From positions 682,001 to 746,000 of the forward strand of contig CAWEAS010000008.1 of NCBI GenBank assembly GCA_963807015.1: a DNA stretch of 64,000 nt. Reading direction: 5' to 3'. A model generated the notes under the pieces. The model searched no databases and was not told the DNA's origin. It worked only from the letters and a program-made list of their open reading frames with translations. Source of the stretch: JAJPKK01 sp963807015 (GTDB taxonomy: Bacteria; Pseudomonadota; Alphaproteobacteria; Rhizobiales; Xanthobacteraceae). Positions 1-10,544 of the stretch are shown one piece after another. The position numbers were made by a program, and so were the translations under genes. Each line of letters begins with the position of its first letter. Within the stretch, counting starts at the first letter, position 1.

Positions 1-828
1 CGCGACGACCGCCGATGTGCGCAGGTAGCTCGCGATGAATTCCGCGCGGGCGCGTGCCGTCGCTTCGTTATGGGCGACAGCGACCAGACCGAGATAGCCG
101 AAGCGGTCGGCGGCCGGCGCCGGCCGGCCCTTCGACACGTAGCCGGCGCGATAGGCGTCGTAGAGCGGCCGGGTCGCGAAGCCGGACCCAAGTGTCGCGA
201 TCACGTAACCCTTCTCGCCGAGCACCCGCGCATTGTCGCGGCTGCCGGTCGTGCTCCACACCGGCGGATGCGGCTCCTGCCACGGCCGCGGCCACAGATT
301 GACCTGGCGATAATGGAAATTCTCGCTCTCCCAGTTGAACGGCGTGCCGTGGCTCGTCATCGCCTTGATGATAAAATCGTGGGCCTCCCAGTAGCGGTTC
401 ATGACGCCGACCGGGTTCTGGTTCGAGACTGGGAACTCGTAAGGCACGCCCTTGATGAAGCCCATGTCGAGCCGGCCGCGCGACAGCACGTCGATGGTCG
501 CAAGCTCCTCAGCACAGCGCAGCGGATCGGGGCGGTGGCCAATGGGATAGCCGAGCACGAGGAGACGCGCGTGCTTCGTCTCGCGCGCCAGCACCGAAAG
601 CGCCACGATCGCGGTGCACGACATGCAGGTCGCGGTGGAGTGGTGCTCGTTCACCATGATGTCCAAGCCAAGCTCGTCCGCGAGCCGCCACTCGTCGTAA
701 TACCGGTGCAGCAGGTCGGCGGCGATCCGCGGATCCTGCTTGGCATTGGGAAGATTGACCCGGAGCGAGCCGTCATGCTCCGACCACGCCGGAAAGTAAG
801 GCTGCTCGGTGAACTGGTAGACGCGCAT
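1..828 (-). CDS. LLM-class flavin-dependent oxidoreductase (luciferase-like), 3' end outside window
   Basis: The frame is open from an ATG at 828 to the window edge, giving 276 residues with no stop, so the C terminus is missing. The protein begins MRVYQFTEQPY and has the luciferase-like TIM-barrel features: VNEHHSTATC (the conserved E-H-H segment after strand 2), LSRGRLDMGFIKG near residue 115, and WSTTGSRDNAR in the second half. Members use FMNH2 supplied by a separate reductase to oxidise small substrates, often in sulfur or xenobiotic metabolism. A GGAG ribosome site lies 8 bases before the start. It is 192 bp downstream of the acyl carrier protein gene on the same strand and could be the last gene of that operon. 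The substrate cannot be told from sequence. Confidence 0.9.
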   Translation of the reverse strand, partial: MRVYQFTEQPYFPAWSEHDGSLRVNLPNAKQDPRIAADLLHRYYDEWRLADELGLDIMVNEHHSTATCMSCTAIVALSVLARETKHARLLVLGYPIGHRPDPLRCAEELATIDVLSRGRLDMGFIKGVPYEFPVSNQNPVGVMNRYWEAHDFIIKAMTSHGTPFNWESENFHYRQVNLWPRPWQEPHPPVWSTTGSRDNARVLGEKGYVIATLGSGFATRPLYDAYRAGYVSKGRPAPAADRFGYLGLVAVAHNEATARARAEFIASYLRTSAVVA

Positions 829-1020
829 GCTGGGACTCCGGTGCGGGAGATTGGGTGGCGGGACGAACCATCTTATAGCGGCCCAGCGACCAGCCGTCAT
901 TCCAAGAGGGCACGCGCCAGGACGGTCGCCGTGAGGCAGCTATCACTTGATGCAGATCAGCGGTCCGGGCTGCGCCGCGCCGAGCACTGAGCCGTTCGGC
1001 CTCATCAACAAAACCGAACC

Positions 1021-1278
1021 TCACGCCGTTTTCAGGCCGAGCTTTGCTTTGAGGTAATCAACCGCGCCATCGAGCGTGATCAACTTCGGGTAATCGCGTT
1101 CGGGAATATCGACGCCGAGCCGGCGATGGATCGCGGCGATGAAGTTCAAAAAATCCATCGAATCGATATCGAGGGCTTCCCGCAGATCGGCGGCGGGGTC
1201 GACCGTCGCCATATCGACTTCCGGGGCGATGTTGTTGAGTTCCTCTTGCACGACGGTGCGAATGTCCGGATTGCTCAT
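1021..1278 (-). CDS. acyl carrier protein
   Basis: This 85-residue acidic protein has the phosphopantetheine attachment motif DSMDF, with Ser40 as the expected attachment site. It is followed by the usual helix 2 (FLNFIAAIHRRLGV) and a C-terminal helix. Its ATG overlaps the TGA of the E2 gene by four bases (ATGA), so the two are translationally coupled. Housekeeping AcpP is normally beside fabG/fabF; this one sits in a dehydrogenase operon, so it is probably a specialised carrier that accepts or presents an acyl group made by the complex (inference). No ketosynthase is nearby. Confidence 0.9.
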   Translation of the reverse strand: MSNPDIRTVVQEELNNIAPEVDMATVDPAADLREALDIDSMDFLNFIAAIHRRLGVDIPERDYPKLITLDGAVDYLKAKLGLKTA

Positions 1279-2477
1279 AGCTTGTCGGGCTCCTGCAGCA
1301 ACTTGCCGATTTCAGCGAGAAAGAGACTGCCCACATGCCCGTCGCTGACTCGATGGTCGGCGGAGAGCGTAACGGTGAGCACCGAGCGCGGCCCGATGGC
1401 GCCGTCGATCACCCACGGCCTGCTGACGATCTTGCCCAGACCGACGATGGCCACTTGCGGCGGATAGATGATGCCGTAAAGCTTCTCAACGCCGCGTTCG
1501 CCTAGGCTCGACACCGTGATCGTGGCGTCCGAAAGCTCCGAGCTCCGGATGCGGCCGGCCCGCATGCGTTGAACGAGGTCGCGCATGCGCGCCATCAGCT
1601 CATCGAGCGAAAGGCGATCCGCATCGTGCAGCGCCGGCGCTGCGAGCCCGCCGCCCCGGATGGCGATGGCCACACCAATGTGGGCGGCGGCCGCCGACTC
1701 GAATTTTCCATCGCGGTAGAACCCGTTGAACACGGGAAAACGCCGCACTGCCATGGCGACGCATTTGATCGCGACCGCGCCAAACAGCAGCCGGTCATCG
1801 GGCGCCCGCGTTGCATTGACGGTGCTGACCCACTGCTCGGCGCTCGTGACGTCAACCTGATGCTCTAGATAGTAGTGTGGGATTTCCCGCTTGGAGCGCG
1901 TCATCGCCGCGGCGATGGCGGTCCGCATGGCGTCGAGATCGAGGCCGATCGCACGTTTCTTCTCGGGCGCAGGCGGAGGTGCGCTCAGCTCATGTTCAAC
2001 GTCGGCGTACGTAATCGCTCCGCCCGGCCCGCTGCCCTTGATGGCGGCCAGATCAATGCCGCGCTGTTCGGCAAAGCGCCGCGCGGCCGGCGACGCCCGG
2101 ACGCGCCGCGAGACCGCGGCCGGTCCGCCCGCGGCTAATGGCAAGGTCGCAATCGGTGCCGGCGGAGGAGCAACTGGCACTACCGGCGGCGGCTTTGCGA
2201 TGGCGCCCGGTAACACTGGTGCAACCGCTTCTCCTGCCCCCTCCTCGGTGCGAATCTGCGCGAGCGGCGTCCCGACCGGCACCTTGGCGTTGAGACCGAC
2301 CAGGATCTGGTCGATCCTGCCGGTCTCAAAAATTTCGATCTCGATGGCGCCTTTTTGCGTCTCAACCACCGCGACGATATCGCCGCGCTTGACCCGATCG
2401 CCCGGCTTGACCAGCCACTCCACCAGCGTGCCCGCCTCCATGTCGGCGCCCAGCGACGGCATGCGGAATTCGACCAC
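1275..2477 (-). CDS. 2-oxoacid dehydrogenase E2 component (dihydrolipoamide acyltransferase)
   Basis: This 400-residue E2 has one N-terminal lipoyl domain (residues 1-75, lipoylated Lys42 in ETQKGAIE), a Pro/Ala-rich linker, a peripheral-subunit-binding domain (about 127-165, ASPAARRFAEQRG...GSGPGGAITYADV) and the acyltransferase core. The core ends in the catalytic H-R-V-S-D-G motif (His375, Asp379). It transfers the acyl group from E1 to CoA through the lipoyl arm. The start is GTG (GTGGTCGAATTC), six bases after the E1beta stop. No dihydrolipoamide dehydrogenase (E3) gene is present in the operon, so E3 would have to come from elsewhere. The specific oxoacid (pyruvate, acetoin or branched-chain) cannot be fixed from sequence. 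Confidence 0.93.
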   Translation of the reverse strand: MVEFRMPSLGADMEAGTLVEWLVKPGDRVKRGDIVAVVETQKGAIEIEIFETGRIDQILVGLNAKVPVGTPLAQIRTEEGAGEAVAPVLPGAIAKPPPVVPVAPPPAPIATLPLAAGGPAAVSRRVRASPAARRFAEQRGIDLAAIKGSGPGGAITYADVEHELSAPPPAPEKKRAIGLDLDAMRTAIAAAMTRSKREIPHYYLEHQVDVTSAEQWVSTVNATRAPDDRLLFGAVAIKCVAMAVRRFPVFNGFYRDGKFESAAAAHIGVAIAIRGGGLAAPALHDADRLSLDELMARMRDLVQRMRAGRIRSSELSDATITVSSLGERGVEKLYGIIYPPQVAIVGLGKIVSRPWVIDGAIGPRSVLTVTLSADHRVSDGHVGSLFLAEIGKLLQEPDKL

Positions 2478-2483
2478 GGCGGC

Positions 2484-3491
2484 TCAGAGACGCGACAGCA
2501 CGGCCTTCGCGGCCGCGATGATCTTCGGGGTTTGCGGAATGGCAGCGCTCTCAAGATGACGGGGATAGGGAATAGGCACTTCCTCGCTGCAGACGCGGCC
2601 GATGGGAGCATCGAGCTCCCAGAACGCCTGCTCGACGATGCGCATGCCGACTTCGGCCGCCAAGCTGCCGGTGCGCCATCCTTCGTCGACGATCACGGCC
2701 CGACGGGTCTTGCTCACCGATTTCATGATCGTTTCGTCATCCAGCGGTCGCAGGCTGCGCAGATCGATGACTTCGGCGTCGACGCCCTCGGCGGCGAGCG
2801 ACGTCGCGGCATCCATCGTCTTCCACAGCGATCCACCATAGGTGATGAGTGAAACGTCGCGGCCCGCACGCCGCACCGCGGCTTTTGCAATATCGACCGG
2901 GCCTGCGTCCGCTGCGATCCTGCCGACCATATTGTAGAGCATCACATTCTCGAAGATCAGGACCGGATCGGGATCCTCGAGCGCCGTCCACAGCATGCCC
3001 CGCGCATCTTCAAGCGTCGCCGGCGCGAGCACTTTGATGCCGGGGATGTGCGCGTACCAGCCTTCGAGACTGTGCGAATGCTGGGCCGCGACCTGACGGC
3101 CGGCTCCGGTCGCCATGCGGATCACCAGCGGCACGCCGAACTGGTTGCCTGACATGTGGCGGACGGTGGCAGCATTATTCAGAATCTGGTCGAGAGCCAG
3201 CAGGCTGAAGTTCACCGTCATCAGTTCCACGATGGGTCGCATGCCGGCCATTGCCGCCCCGATGCCCGCGCCGGTGAAGCCCGATTCGGAGAGCGGCGTA
3301 TCGCGGATGCGCTCCGGGCCGAACTCCGCCAGCAATCCCTTGCTCACCGCGTAGCAGCCGCCGTAGCGGCCGACGTCTTCGCCCATCAGGAAGACCCGCT
3401 CGTCGCGGCGGATCGCATCGCGGATCGCTTCACGCACCGCGTCGCGATACGTGATCTCGATCAGTTCAGTCTTCGGCGCCGCTTGCGGCAT
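2484..3491 (-). CDS. 2-oxoacid dehydrogenase E1 component, beta subunit
   Basis: The 335-residue protein is full length for the E1beta family. It carries FLMGEDVGRYGGCYAVSKGL near the N terminus (thiamine diphosphate-binding Glu region), the PIVELMTVNFSLLALDQILN segment and the C-terminal transketolase domain with VIDLRSLRPLDDETIMKSV. With the alpha subunit it forms the thiamine-dependent decarboxylating part of a pyruvate or acetoin-type dehydrogenase. It starts with ATG at 3491, 16 bases after the stop of the alpha-subunit frame, and is followed by E2 after six bases, so it is part of one transcript. Confidence 0.94.
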   Translation of the reverse strand: MPQAAPKTELIEITYRDAVREAIRDAIRRDERVFLMGEDVGRYGGCYAVSKGLLAEFGPERIRDTPLSESGFTGAGIGAAMAGMRPIVELMTVNFSLLALDQILNNAATVRHMSGNQFGVPLVIRMATGAGRQVAAQHSHSLEGWYAHIPGIKVLAPATLEDARGMLWTALEDPDPVLIFENVMLYNMVGRIAADAGPVDIAKAAVRRAGRDVSLITYGGSLWKTMDAATSLAAEGVDAEVIDLRSLRPLDDETIMKSVSKTRRAVIVDEGWRTGSLAAEVGMRIVEQAFWELDAPIGRVCSEEVPIPYPRHLESAAIPQTPKIIAAAKAVLSRL

Positions 3492-3507
3492 GGCGTGTCA
3501 TCCGACC

Positions 3508-4497
3508 CTAAGCGGCCTTTTCGGCATAGGTGAAGCGCGTGATGTCCTCGATGGGCTCCCAAGCGCCGGCTTCGGCAAACGCGACGGCCGCGGCGACCTC
3601 AGTGGCGACTTCAGCTTCCATGCGGGCAAGATCGTCAGGGTGAATCATGTGGTTCGCCTCGAGCCACCCCTGGAAGCGCACGATTGGCTCCTTGCGGCGC
3701 CAGCCTTCGACCTCGGCCTTGTCGCGGTAAAGCTGGGCGTCGAACATCGAGTGCGCGCGCAGCCGGTAGGTCCGGCATTCCAGAAAATATGGCTTGCCTG
3801 ATTTCGCGCACCGCGTGAACCGCGCGGCGTGCTGCGGCCTCGACCGCGACGACATCCATGCCGTCGACAGCTTCCGACGTTATCCGGTAGCACCCTGCCT
3901 TGCGCTGAATGTCGGTTTCCGATTCCGACAGCGCCAGCGCCGTGCCCATGCCGTAAAGGTTGTTCTCGCATACGAACAGTACCGGCAGCTCCCAGAGCGC
4001 GGCCAGGTTCAGGCTTTCGTGAAACTCGCCTTCGGCGACAGCGCCATCGCCGAAGAAGCACGCGGTCACGATCTTGTTGCCACGCATACGATCGGCGAGC
4101 GCGAGACCGATCGACAGCGGCAGGCCGCCACCGACGATGGCATTCCCGCCATAGAAATTGGTGGCGCGATCGAACAGATGCATGGAGCCGCCGCGGCCGC
4201 GGCTGCAGCCTTCCTGCTTGCCGTACATCTCCGCAAGCGTGGCGTTCATCGAAACGCCGCGCACCAGGGCGTGCCCATGTTCCCGGTAGGTCGCCACGAT
4301 CCGATCTTGCTTTTCCAACACCGGGATGACGCCCACGGCGATGGCTTCCTCGCCATCGTAGAGATGCAGGAAGCCCCTGATCTTCTCCTGGGTATAAAGT
4401 TCGGCGCACTTGTCCTCGAAGCGGCGGATGCGGATCATCTGTTTCAGGAGATCGAGCGCATGCGCCCGCGACAGATGCGGCTTGTCCTTGGCGAGGG

Positions 4498-4501
<4 letters not shown>
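3508..4501 (-). pseudogene. 2-oxoacid dehydrogenase E1 alpha subunit, interrupted by a frameshift
   Basis: The N-terminal part reads from ATG at 4501 (MTLAKDKPHLSRAH) through the thiamine-diphosphate motif GDGAVAEGEFHESLN to about residue 234 (AVEAAARRAVHAV). The frame then switches near 3795-3815, and the rest of the family sequence (SGKPYFLECRTYRLRAHSMFD...YAEKAA, stop 3508) continues one base on. Removing one base would restore a protein of about 330 residues, the normal length. The gene is therefore complete apart from the indel. The ATG overlaps the stop of the acyl-CoA synthetase gene by four bases. Because both neighbours are intact and the operon is otherwise tight, sequencing error is as likely as real inactivation. 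Confidence 0.85.
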
Positions 4502-6327
<1,826 letters not shown>

Positions 6328-6471
6328 CAATTCCTCGGATGCCGTTCTCCATCCGTTTGACCCACATCAATGATGAGCGAACGAAAGCCGATCAGGTTGT
6401 GTAGCAGGCTTTGTTGCCGGCCTGCGGCGTCTCGAAGATGCAAGCCGGCGCGCGGTCATGAGGAGGTGAGG

Positions 6472-6949
6472 ATGGGCATCGCCCTTGCACTGGCGCAGTT
6501 TTTCGCCGAACGCGACGTGCCGTATGAGGTGATCGAACACCCGCACTCGGAAACCGCTCTGGAGAGCGCCGGGGCAGGCCGCATTCCGCCCGATCGCATC
6601 GCAAAAGCGGTCGTGCTCAAGAAGCCCGACGGATTCATGCTGGCTGTGCTGTCGGCGTCCCGCCACATCCATTTCGGCGAGCTGCGCAAACACCTCGGGC
6701 AGGATGTCGACCTCGCCAACGAGGAACAAGTCGAGACGCTCTTCACCGACTGCGAAGTGGGGGCGGTGCCTGCCCTCGGCGCGCCGTATGGGCTTAAGGC
6801 GATCGTGGACGATAGTTTGGCAGACCAGCCGGAGATCTATCTCGAGGGCGGCGACCACGAGAGTTCTGGTGCACATCAGCGGAACGGTTTTTCGGCAGCT
6901 CCTGGCAGGCGCTCGGCGGGCGCGTTTCACGTCGCCCGGCCAAACTTGA
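6472..6949 (+). pseudogene. YbaK/ProX-type aminoacyl-tRNA deacylase, frameshifted near the C terminus
   Basis: The start ATG at 6472 follows a perfect AGGAGGTGAGG. The protein reads MGIALALAQFFAERD..., with the YbaK-domain features PHSETALESA, IAKAVVLKKPDGFMLAVLSA and CEVGAVPALGAPYGL. The conserved ending GGDHES-LVHISG...FRQLL is split: the frame changes by one base near 6864 (AGAGTTCTGG), where one extra T would account for it. The correct frame ends at 6949. The uncorrected frame runs to 7026 with an unrelated tail. YbaK proteins hydrolyse mischarged tRNAs such as Ala- or Cys-tRNAPro. The gene is divergent from the acyl-CoA synthetase operon. Expected length after correction is about 158 residues, normal for the family. 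Confidence 0.8.
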
Positions 6950-7009
6950 CCATTGGTGTCGGGCAAAATGTACCGCTCAGGGATGCGGTGCCTCAGGTTC
7001 AGCAAAGCA

Positions 7010-7186
7010 TCAAGCTAGTTTGTTGACCGCAAGACCGGTGCCAGGCGCGAGCGGCGCCGATTGCACGGGAGCTGCGGCTGCAGCTTTGTCATCGCCGTCG
7101 CCGTCCCGATCAGGGCCCGGCCCCTCAGCGGATTCGGACGACATCATCGGCATGACAGGTGCTGAGCCAACCGGAGATACACTCAC
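7010..7186 (-). CDS. small Asp/Ala-rich hypothetical protein
   Basis: A 58-codon frame starts at GTG 7186 with AAGGA ten bases upstream and ends at TGA 7010. The product begins VSVSPVGSAPVMPMM and has an acidic DRDGDGDD segment, then an Ala/Pro-rich part ending GTGLAVNKLA. Short proteins with this 'MSVS...DGDGDD...' layout are frequent in Bradyrhizobium genomes and have no known function (from memory, not searched). Third-position GC is high. It lies tail to tail with the YbaK-type gene. Confidence 0.5.
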   Translation of the reverse strand: MSVSPVGSAPVMPMMSSESAEGPGPDRDGDGDDKAAAAAPVQSAPLAPGTGLAVNKLA

Positions 7187-7219
7187 GTGATCTAGTCCTT
7201 CGTTTCTTAAGGTACTTAT

Positions 7220-7235
7220 CGGCCCGTACGGGCCG
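7220..7235. repeat. perfect 16-bp palindrome
   Basis: CGGCCCGTACGGGCCG is exactly self-complementary. It lies 34 bases upstream of the small GTG-started gene at 7186 and beyond the end of the amidohydrolase gene. It could be a regulator-binding site or a transcription terminator stem; there is no T-run after it on either strand. Several CTTAAG hexamers surround it (7206, 7272 and 7313). Confidence 0.4.
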
Positions 7236-7439
7236 AATACTCATGGCCGGAATTGTTCGACGGTTCCTTAAGACTTGGCGGCATCGGCCTTTTAATTTGG
7301 CGTAAACGAATTCTTAAGGTAGGCCGCCCGCCTGAGCGGATTAGCCTACTCGTCGAACGGCTCGCGTCGGGATAAGGCTTCCGGCGCGCTTTCGCTGCGC
7401 AGCGGCGCCCGGAATCGCCTTTCACATCGCAAATCGGAA

Positions 7440-8912
7440 TTACGACAGCTTCGGCAGCAGTTCGGCGAAGATGTCGGGCTTGTAGCCGGCCGCCGTGAAC
7501 AGGTGGTTGCGCAATTCTTCGACCGCGGTCTTGAGGCGCCTCATATCGAGACCGACGACCTTGCCGCCGGCTTTGCGGACGCGACCACCAATGATGACCG
7601 TGTCGATATTGCTGCGTTCGGCCGCTTGCACCACCGTGCCGATCGCGTTGTTCGACGGGTATAGGTTGATGTCGTCGGTGCGGATCACGAGAATGTCCGC
7701 CTCCTTGCCCGGCGTCAGCGAGCCGATCTTGTTTTCGAGCCCGGCGCAGCGCGCACCGCCCATGGTGGCGCAATAGAGCACGTCCTGCGTCATCAGCGGC
7801 TTCGGCGGATTGGTATCGCCCTTGAACTTGCGGTTCTGCGCCACCGCGCGCTGGATGTAGAGCGCGACGCGCATCTCCATGAACATGTCGGTTGAGTACG
7901 ATGTCTCATTGTCGACCGAGAAGCCCGGCTTGATGCCATGGTCCCAGGCAGTCTGCAGCGCGCAGATGCCCTCGCCCAGCGCGTATTGCGCGTCCGAGCG
8001 CGGGCACACGTTGAGATTGGCCCCGGAGTCGACGAAGATTTGCCAGGTCCGCTCCGGCAATGCGCCGCAATGATTGAAGGTGTTGTCGGGGCCGACGAGC
8101 TTCTCCTGCGCCAGCGGATCGAGCAGCGCTGCTTGTTGCGGGCCCTGGAATTCGGTGGTGATGCGCAGCCCGAGCTTGCGCGCCAGCAACCAGTTGTCGC
8201 GGCTGGGGCCGGAGAACATGCGCAAGGTCACAAGTTGATCGGAGGACGAGAAATACTTCTTCTGCAGCCGTTCGAGGTCCTGCGGCCATTGATGGTCCCA
8301 TTCGCCAGCAGCAGGGGCGCCGGAGGCATGGACCGCGCGAACGCCACTGTCCATCAGCCCTTCCACCGCCGCATCGGAATGCGCGGCGCTGCGCGAGTTA
8401 TGGGAATTGTCGATCACGCAGGTCACGCCGGAATCGATGCAGCCGACCGCGGTCAAATAATTCGCGACGTAGTGGTCCAATGGCCGATAGTATTTTGCGA
8501 ACGAAAGATGCGTCGCATTCATGTAGTCGGCGAGCGTCGGCGAATTCGGGTTGATGCGGCGGAGCTGCGCCTCCCAGGAGTGGCGGTGGCAATCGACGAA
8601 GCCCGGCACGATGATGCTGTCCTGGGCGTCGATCACCTGCGCGCCGGCCGCGTTGATCTCCGGTGCGATGGCGGCGATCTTCTTGCCCTCGATCAAAAGA
8701 TCGCCGCGCACGAAATTGCCCACACTGGGATCGACGCTGACGATGGTGCCGCCTTTGAGCAGGATGCGGTTGCTGGCGGCGACCGCGCCTTGACCTTCGA
8801 ACCGCTGCACGTTCTGCGCCTCCGCCGCATTGGACAGCACCGCGGCAGCGCCCGCTGTCGCTACAGTCGCCCCGGCCTTCAGCGCATCGCGCCGTGTAAT
8901 CTCGCTCGTCAT
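7440..8912 (-). CDS. Tat-exported amidohydrolase (TRZ/ATZ-like)
   Basis: The 490-residue protein has a twin-arginine leader (ITRRDALKAGATVATAGAAAVL, cleavage near AEAQ), so it should act in the periplasm. The mature part is an amidohydrolase: VDCHRHSWEAQ gives the strand-1 HxH metal pair, FNHCGALPE the beta-6 His, and FSVDNETSYSTDMF the catalytic Asp position. GSLTPGKEADILVIRTDD is the typical C-terminal motif. The beta-5 ligand His is not obvious: the segment reads LRITTEFQGPQ. Family members deaminate or dechlorinate triazines, pyrimidines and purines. The gene stands alone. An exported cytosine/triazine-type hydrolase is unusual because relatives are mostly cytoplasmic. Confidence 0.85.
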   Translation of the reverse strand: MTSEITRRDALKAGATVATAGAAAVLSNAAEAQNVQRFEGQGAVAASNRILLKGGTIVSVDPSVGNFVRGDLLIEGKKIAAIAPEINAAGAQVIDAQDSIIVPGFVDCHRHSWEAQLRRINPNSPTLADYMNATHLSFAKYYRPLDHYVANYLTAVGCIDSGVTCVIDNSHNSRSAAHSDAAVEGLMDSGVRAVHASGAPAAGEWDHQWPQDLERLQKKYFSSSDQLVTLRMFSGPSRDNWLLARKLGLRITTEFQGPQQAALLDPLAQEKLVGPDNTFNHCGALPERTWQIFVDSGANLNVCPRSDAQYALGEGICALQTAWDHGIKPGFSVDNETSYSTDMFMEMRVALYIQRAVAQNRKFKGDTNPPKPLMTQDVLYCATMGGARCAGLENKIGSLTPGKEADILVIRTDDINLYPSNNAIGTVVQAAERSNIDTVIIGGRVRKAGGKVVGLDMRRLKTAVEELRNHLFTAAGYKPDIFAELLPKLS

Positions 8913-9026
8913 GACATCCTCCCGATTTTTCTCGCGAGACTTAAGCGTAGCGTAGTTTCGCCGCGCGTCACATGAGATTTCGGCAAGGGTCTCGCGATAC
9001 GATGAAGCACGCGTGGGACGTGGCCC

Positions 9027-9113
9027 GTAGCCCGGATGAGCGTAGCGACATCCGGGAACAGGCTATCGTGTGGCGATGGTGATCCCGGATGTCGCTGCGC
9101 TCATCCGGGCTAC
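9027..9113. repeat. REP-like long inverted repeat
   Basis: The left arm 9027-9057 (GTAGCCCGGATGAGCG...) and the right arm 9083-9113 are reverse complements over 31 bases with a single mismatch (T/C near 9043), separated by 25 bases. The unit GTAGCCCGGATG...ACATCCGGG is the common intergenic repeat of Bradyrhizobium and Rhodopseudomonas genomes (known from memory). It lies between two divergent genes, so it is unlikely to be just a terminator; a non-autonomous REP/MITE element is the simplest reading. Confidence 0.8.
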
Positions 9114-9203
9114 AGCTCCCGATGCAACATCTGCGGCAACACCGACAGAGATTGACGCTCCGCGTCGCCCAACAGAGGGTCGCGCTTGATCGAGAAGGGC
9201 CAC

Positions 9204-9755
9204 ATGACATCCGACGTCGAGACAATCATCGCGCGATTCCCCGGACCGGTGGTGTTGCGTCCGTCGAACTGGCGATGGCTTCTCGTCGGCTTCATCGTGG
9301 TCGCGGGGTTCGGACCCGCCATCTACTTTGTGGCAACGAAGCCGGACACACTCCAGCCGGCGTTGCTGGTGCTCGCGATCGTTCCCGTCGCCCTGTCGTC
9401 ATTATTGTCGCCGCAGGCGAGTTCGCTCACGCTCCATGCCGACGGCTTCGAACTGCAGTATCTCTTCTTCGGGAGAAAGCGATTGCGCTGGCGGGAGGCC
9501 TCGGAGTTCGCGGCCGTTAAGTCCAACCGGAGGAGTCTCGTTGCTTTCGACGACGCGACGCTCTCCGGCGGCGCGATCGCAAAGTTCAACAAGTCGAGAC
9601 TTGGTCGCACTTCAAACTTGCCCGACACCTACGGGCTCTCGGCGGAACGCCTCGCCAAACTCCTGTCGCAGTGGCGCGAACGCGCGCTCAACGTCGGCGC
9701 AACCGGCGCCCGCATATTGCCGTTCCAGGGATTTTCCGGGCCGCCGCGGACTTGA
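9204..9755 (+). CDS. membrane protein with PH-like domain, unknown function
   Basis: The ATG at 9204 has GAGAAGGG five bases upstream; a TTG at 9186 is less likely. The 183-residue product has two close hydrophobic segments (about residues 26-45, WLLVGFIVVAGFGPAIYFVA, and 53-72, PALLVLAIVPVALSSLLS). These are followed by a soluble beta-rich part with SSLTLHADGFELQYLFFGRKRLRWREASEF, typical of bacterial PH-like (STM3941-type) domains. Such proteins have no assigned biochemical role. It is a single gene between the REP-like element and a convergent small secreted protein. Confidence 0.7.
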   Translation: MTSDVETIIARFPGPVVLRPSNWRWLLVGFIVVAGFGPAIYFVATKPDTLQPALLVLAIVPVALSSLLSPQASSLTLHADGFELQYLFFGRKRLRWREASEFAAVKSNRRSLVAFDDATLSGGAIAKFNKSRLGRTSNLPDTYGLSAERLAKLLSQWRERALNVGATGARILPFQGFSGPPRT

Positions 9756-9797
9756 GTTTCGATGAGGACGTTCCGGCCCGCTCCGAGCCCCGCGACG

Positions 9798-10070
9798 TCA
9801 GCAGTCGCGGCAGTGCGGTCCGCTGCTATGCACCGCCCGGGCGCTGCTATAGCGGCGATAGCGGTAATGCCGATGCACTCCCCAGCTGCGGGCGATCGTC
9901 GGACCCGCGGTCAAGCCGACCAGCCCGCCAGCGAGTGCGCCGACCGGGCCGGCGACCACCGCGCCCGAGACTGCGCCTAACGCCGCATCGCCGAGCCGCT
10001 CCTGCGCATTCGCCGCGGGCGCGAACGCCAGCGTGGCCACGACTGCTACGGCCGCAAAGCACTTGTACAT
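9798..10070 (-). CDS. small secreted glycine-zipper protein
   Basis: The 90-residue product has a signal peptide (MYKCFAAVAVVATLAFAPAANAQ) and then a glycine-zipper stretch (GDAALGAVSGAVVAGPVGALAGG, GLTAG), followed by a basic, His/Arg/Tyr-rich tail ending CRDC. Glycine-zipper proteins of this size are usually envelope proteins of unknown role. The ATG at 10070 follows AAGGGGG. It is convergent with the PH-like membrane protein gene, 42 bp away. Confidence 0.65.
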   Translation of the reverse strand: MYKCFAAVAVVATLAFAPAANAQERLGDAALGAVSGAVVAGPVGALAGGLVGLTAGPTIARSWGVHRHYRYRRYSSARAVHSSGPHCRDC

Positions 10071-10544
10071 GGTGCCCCCTTACCCTACTCCGGATCGCGG
10101 ACACGCGATCACCCCGACGCTTTTTTCAGCACTGAACGAGGCGCAAGTTGGGCACAATGGAACATTAAGCTTAGCGAGCGATTGACAAGCGGCACCATGG
10201 TAAAGGGTCGGTTACCGCCGGGCATCTAACCTCTCAAATCCAAATCGCTAACCGTTGGGAGTTCCGTCGACGCCAGCCGTTCGGTGCTCAATCAACGGCA
10301 TATCCGCCGCGCGTTCGGTGGCGTCGCGACTTCGTTCGCGGACCACGATGCGTTGATCGAATCTCTGCCGTGCTGCCTTGCACTGAACCTGTCGCCGCGG
10401 CACCCTGTGATTAAGGTCAGCCATTGCCGTGCGTAGAAATTGCAGCCCTCTAAGCATGCACCTCGATTTCGGGCCGCCTGTCCGACCGGCTCTGCTGACT
10501 TCGCTTGAGGAGATCGCGCGGGAAAGGGCGGTGGCACGTCATCA
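10071..10544. other. intergenic region without recognised gene
   Basis: The region holds the promoter side of the small glycine-zipper gene and the 3' side of the TauD-type gene. Short frames exist (for example minus 10292-10573), but none has a ribosome site, recognisable motif or coherent composition. No tRNA, clear hairpin terminator or repeat was seen. Confidence 0.4.

Noticed and set aside
9027..9113. Rho-independent terminator
   Set aside because: The hairpin lies between two divergent gene starts and has no T-run; a REP-like element fits better.
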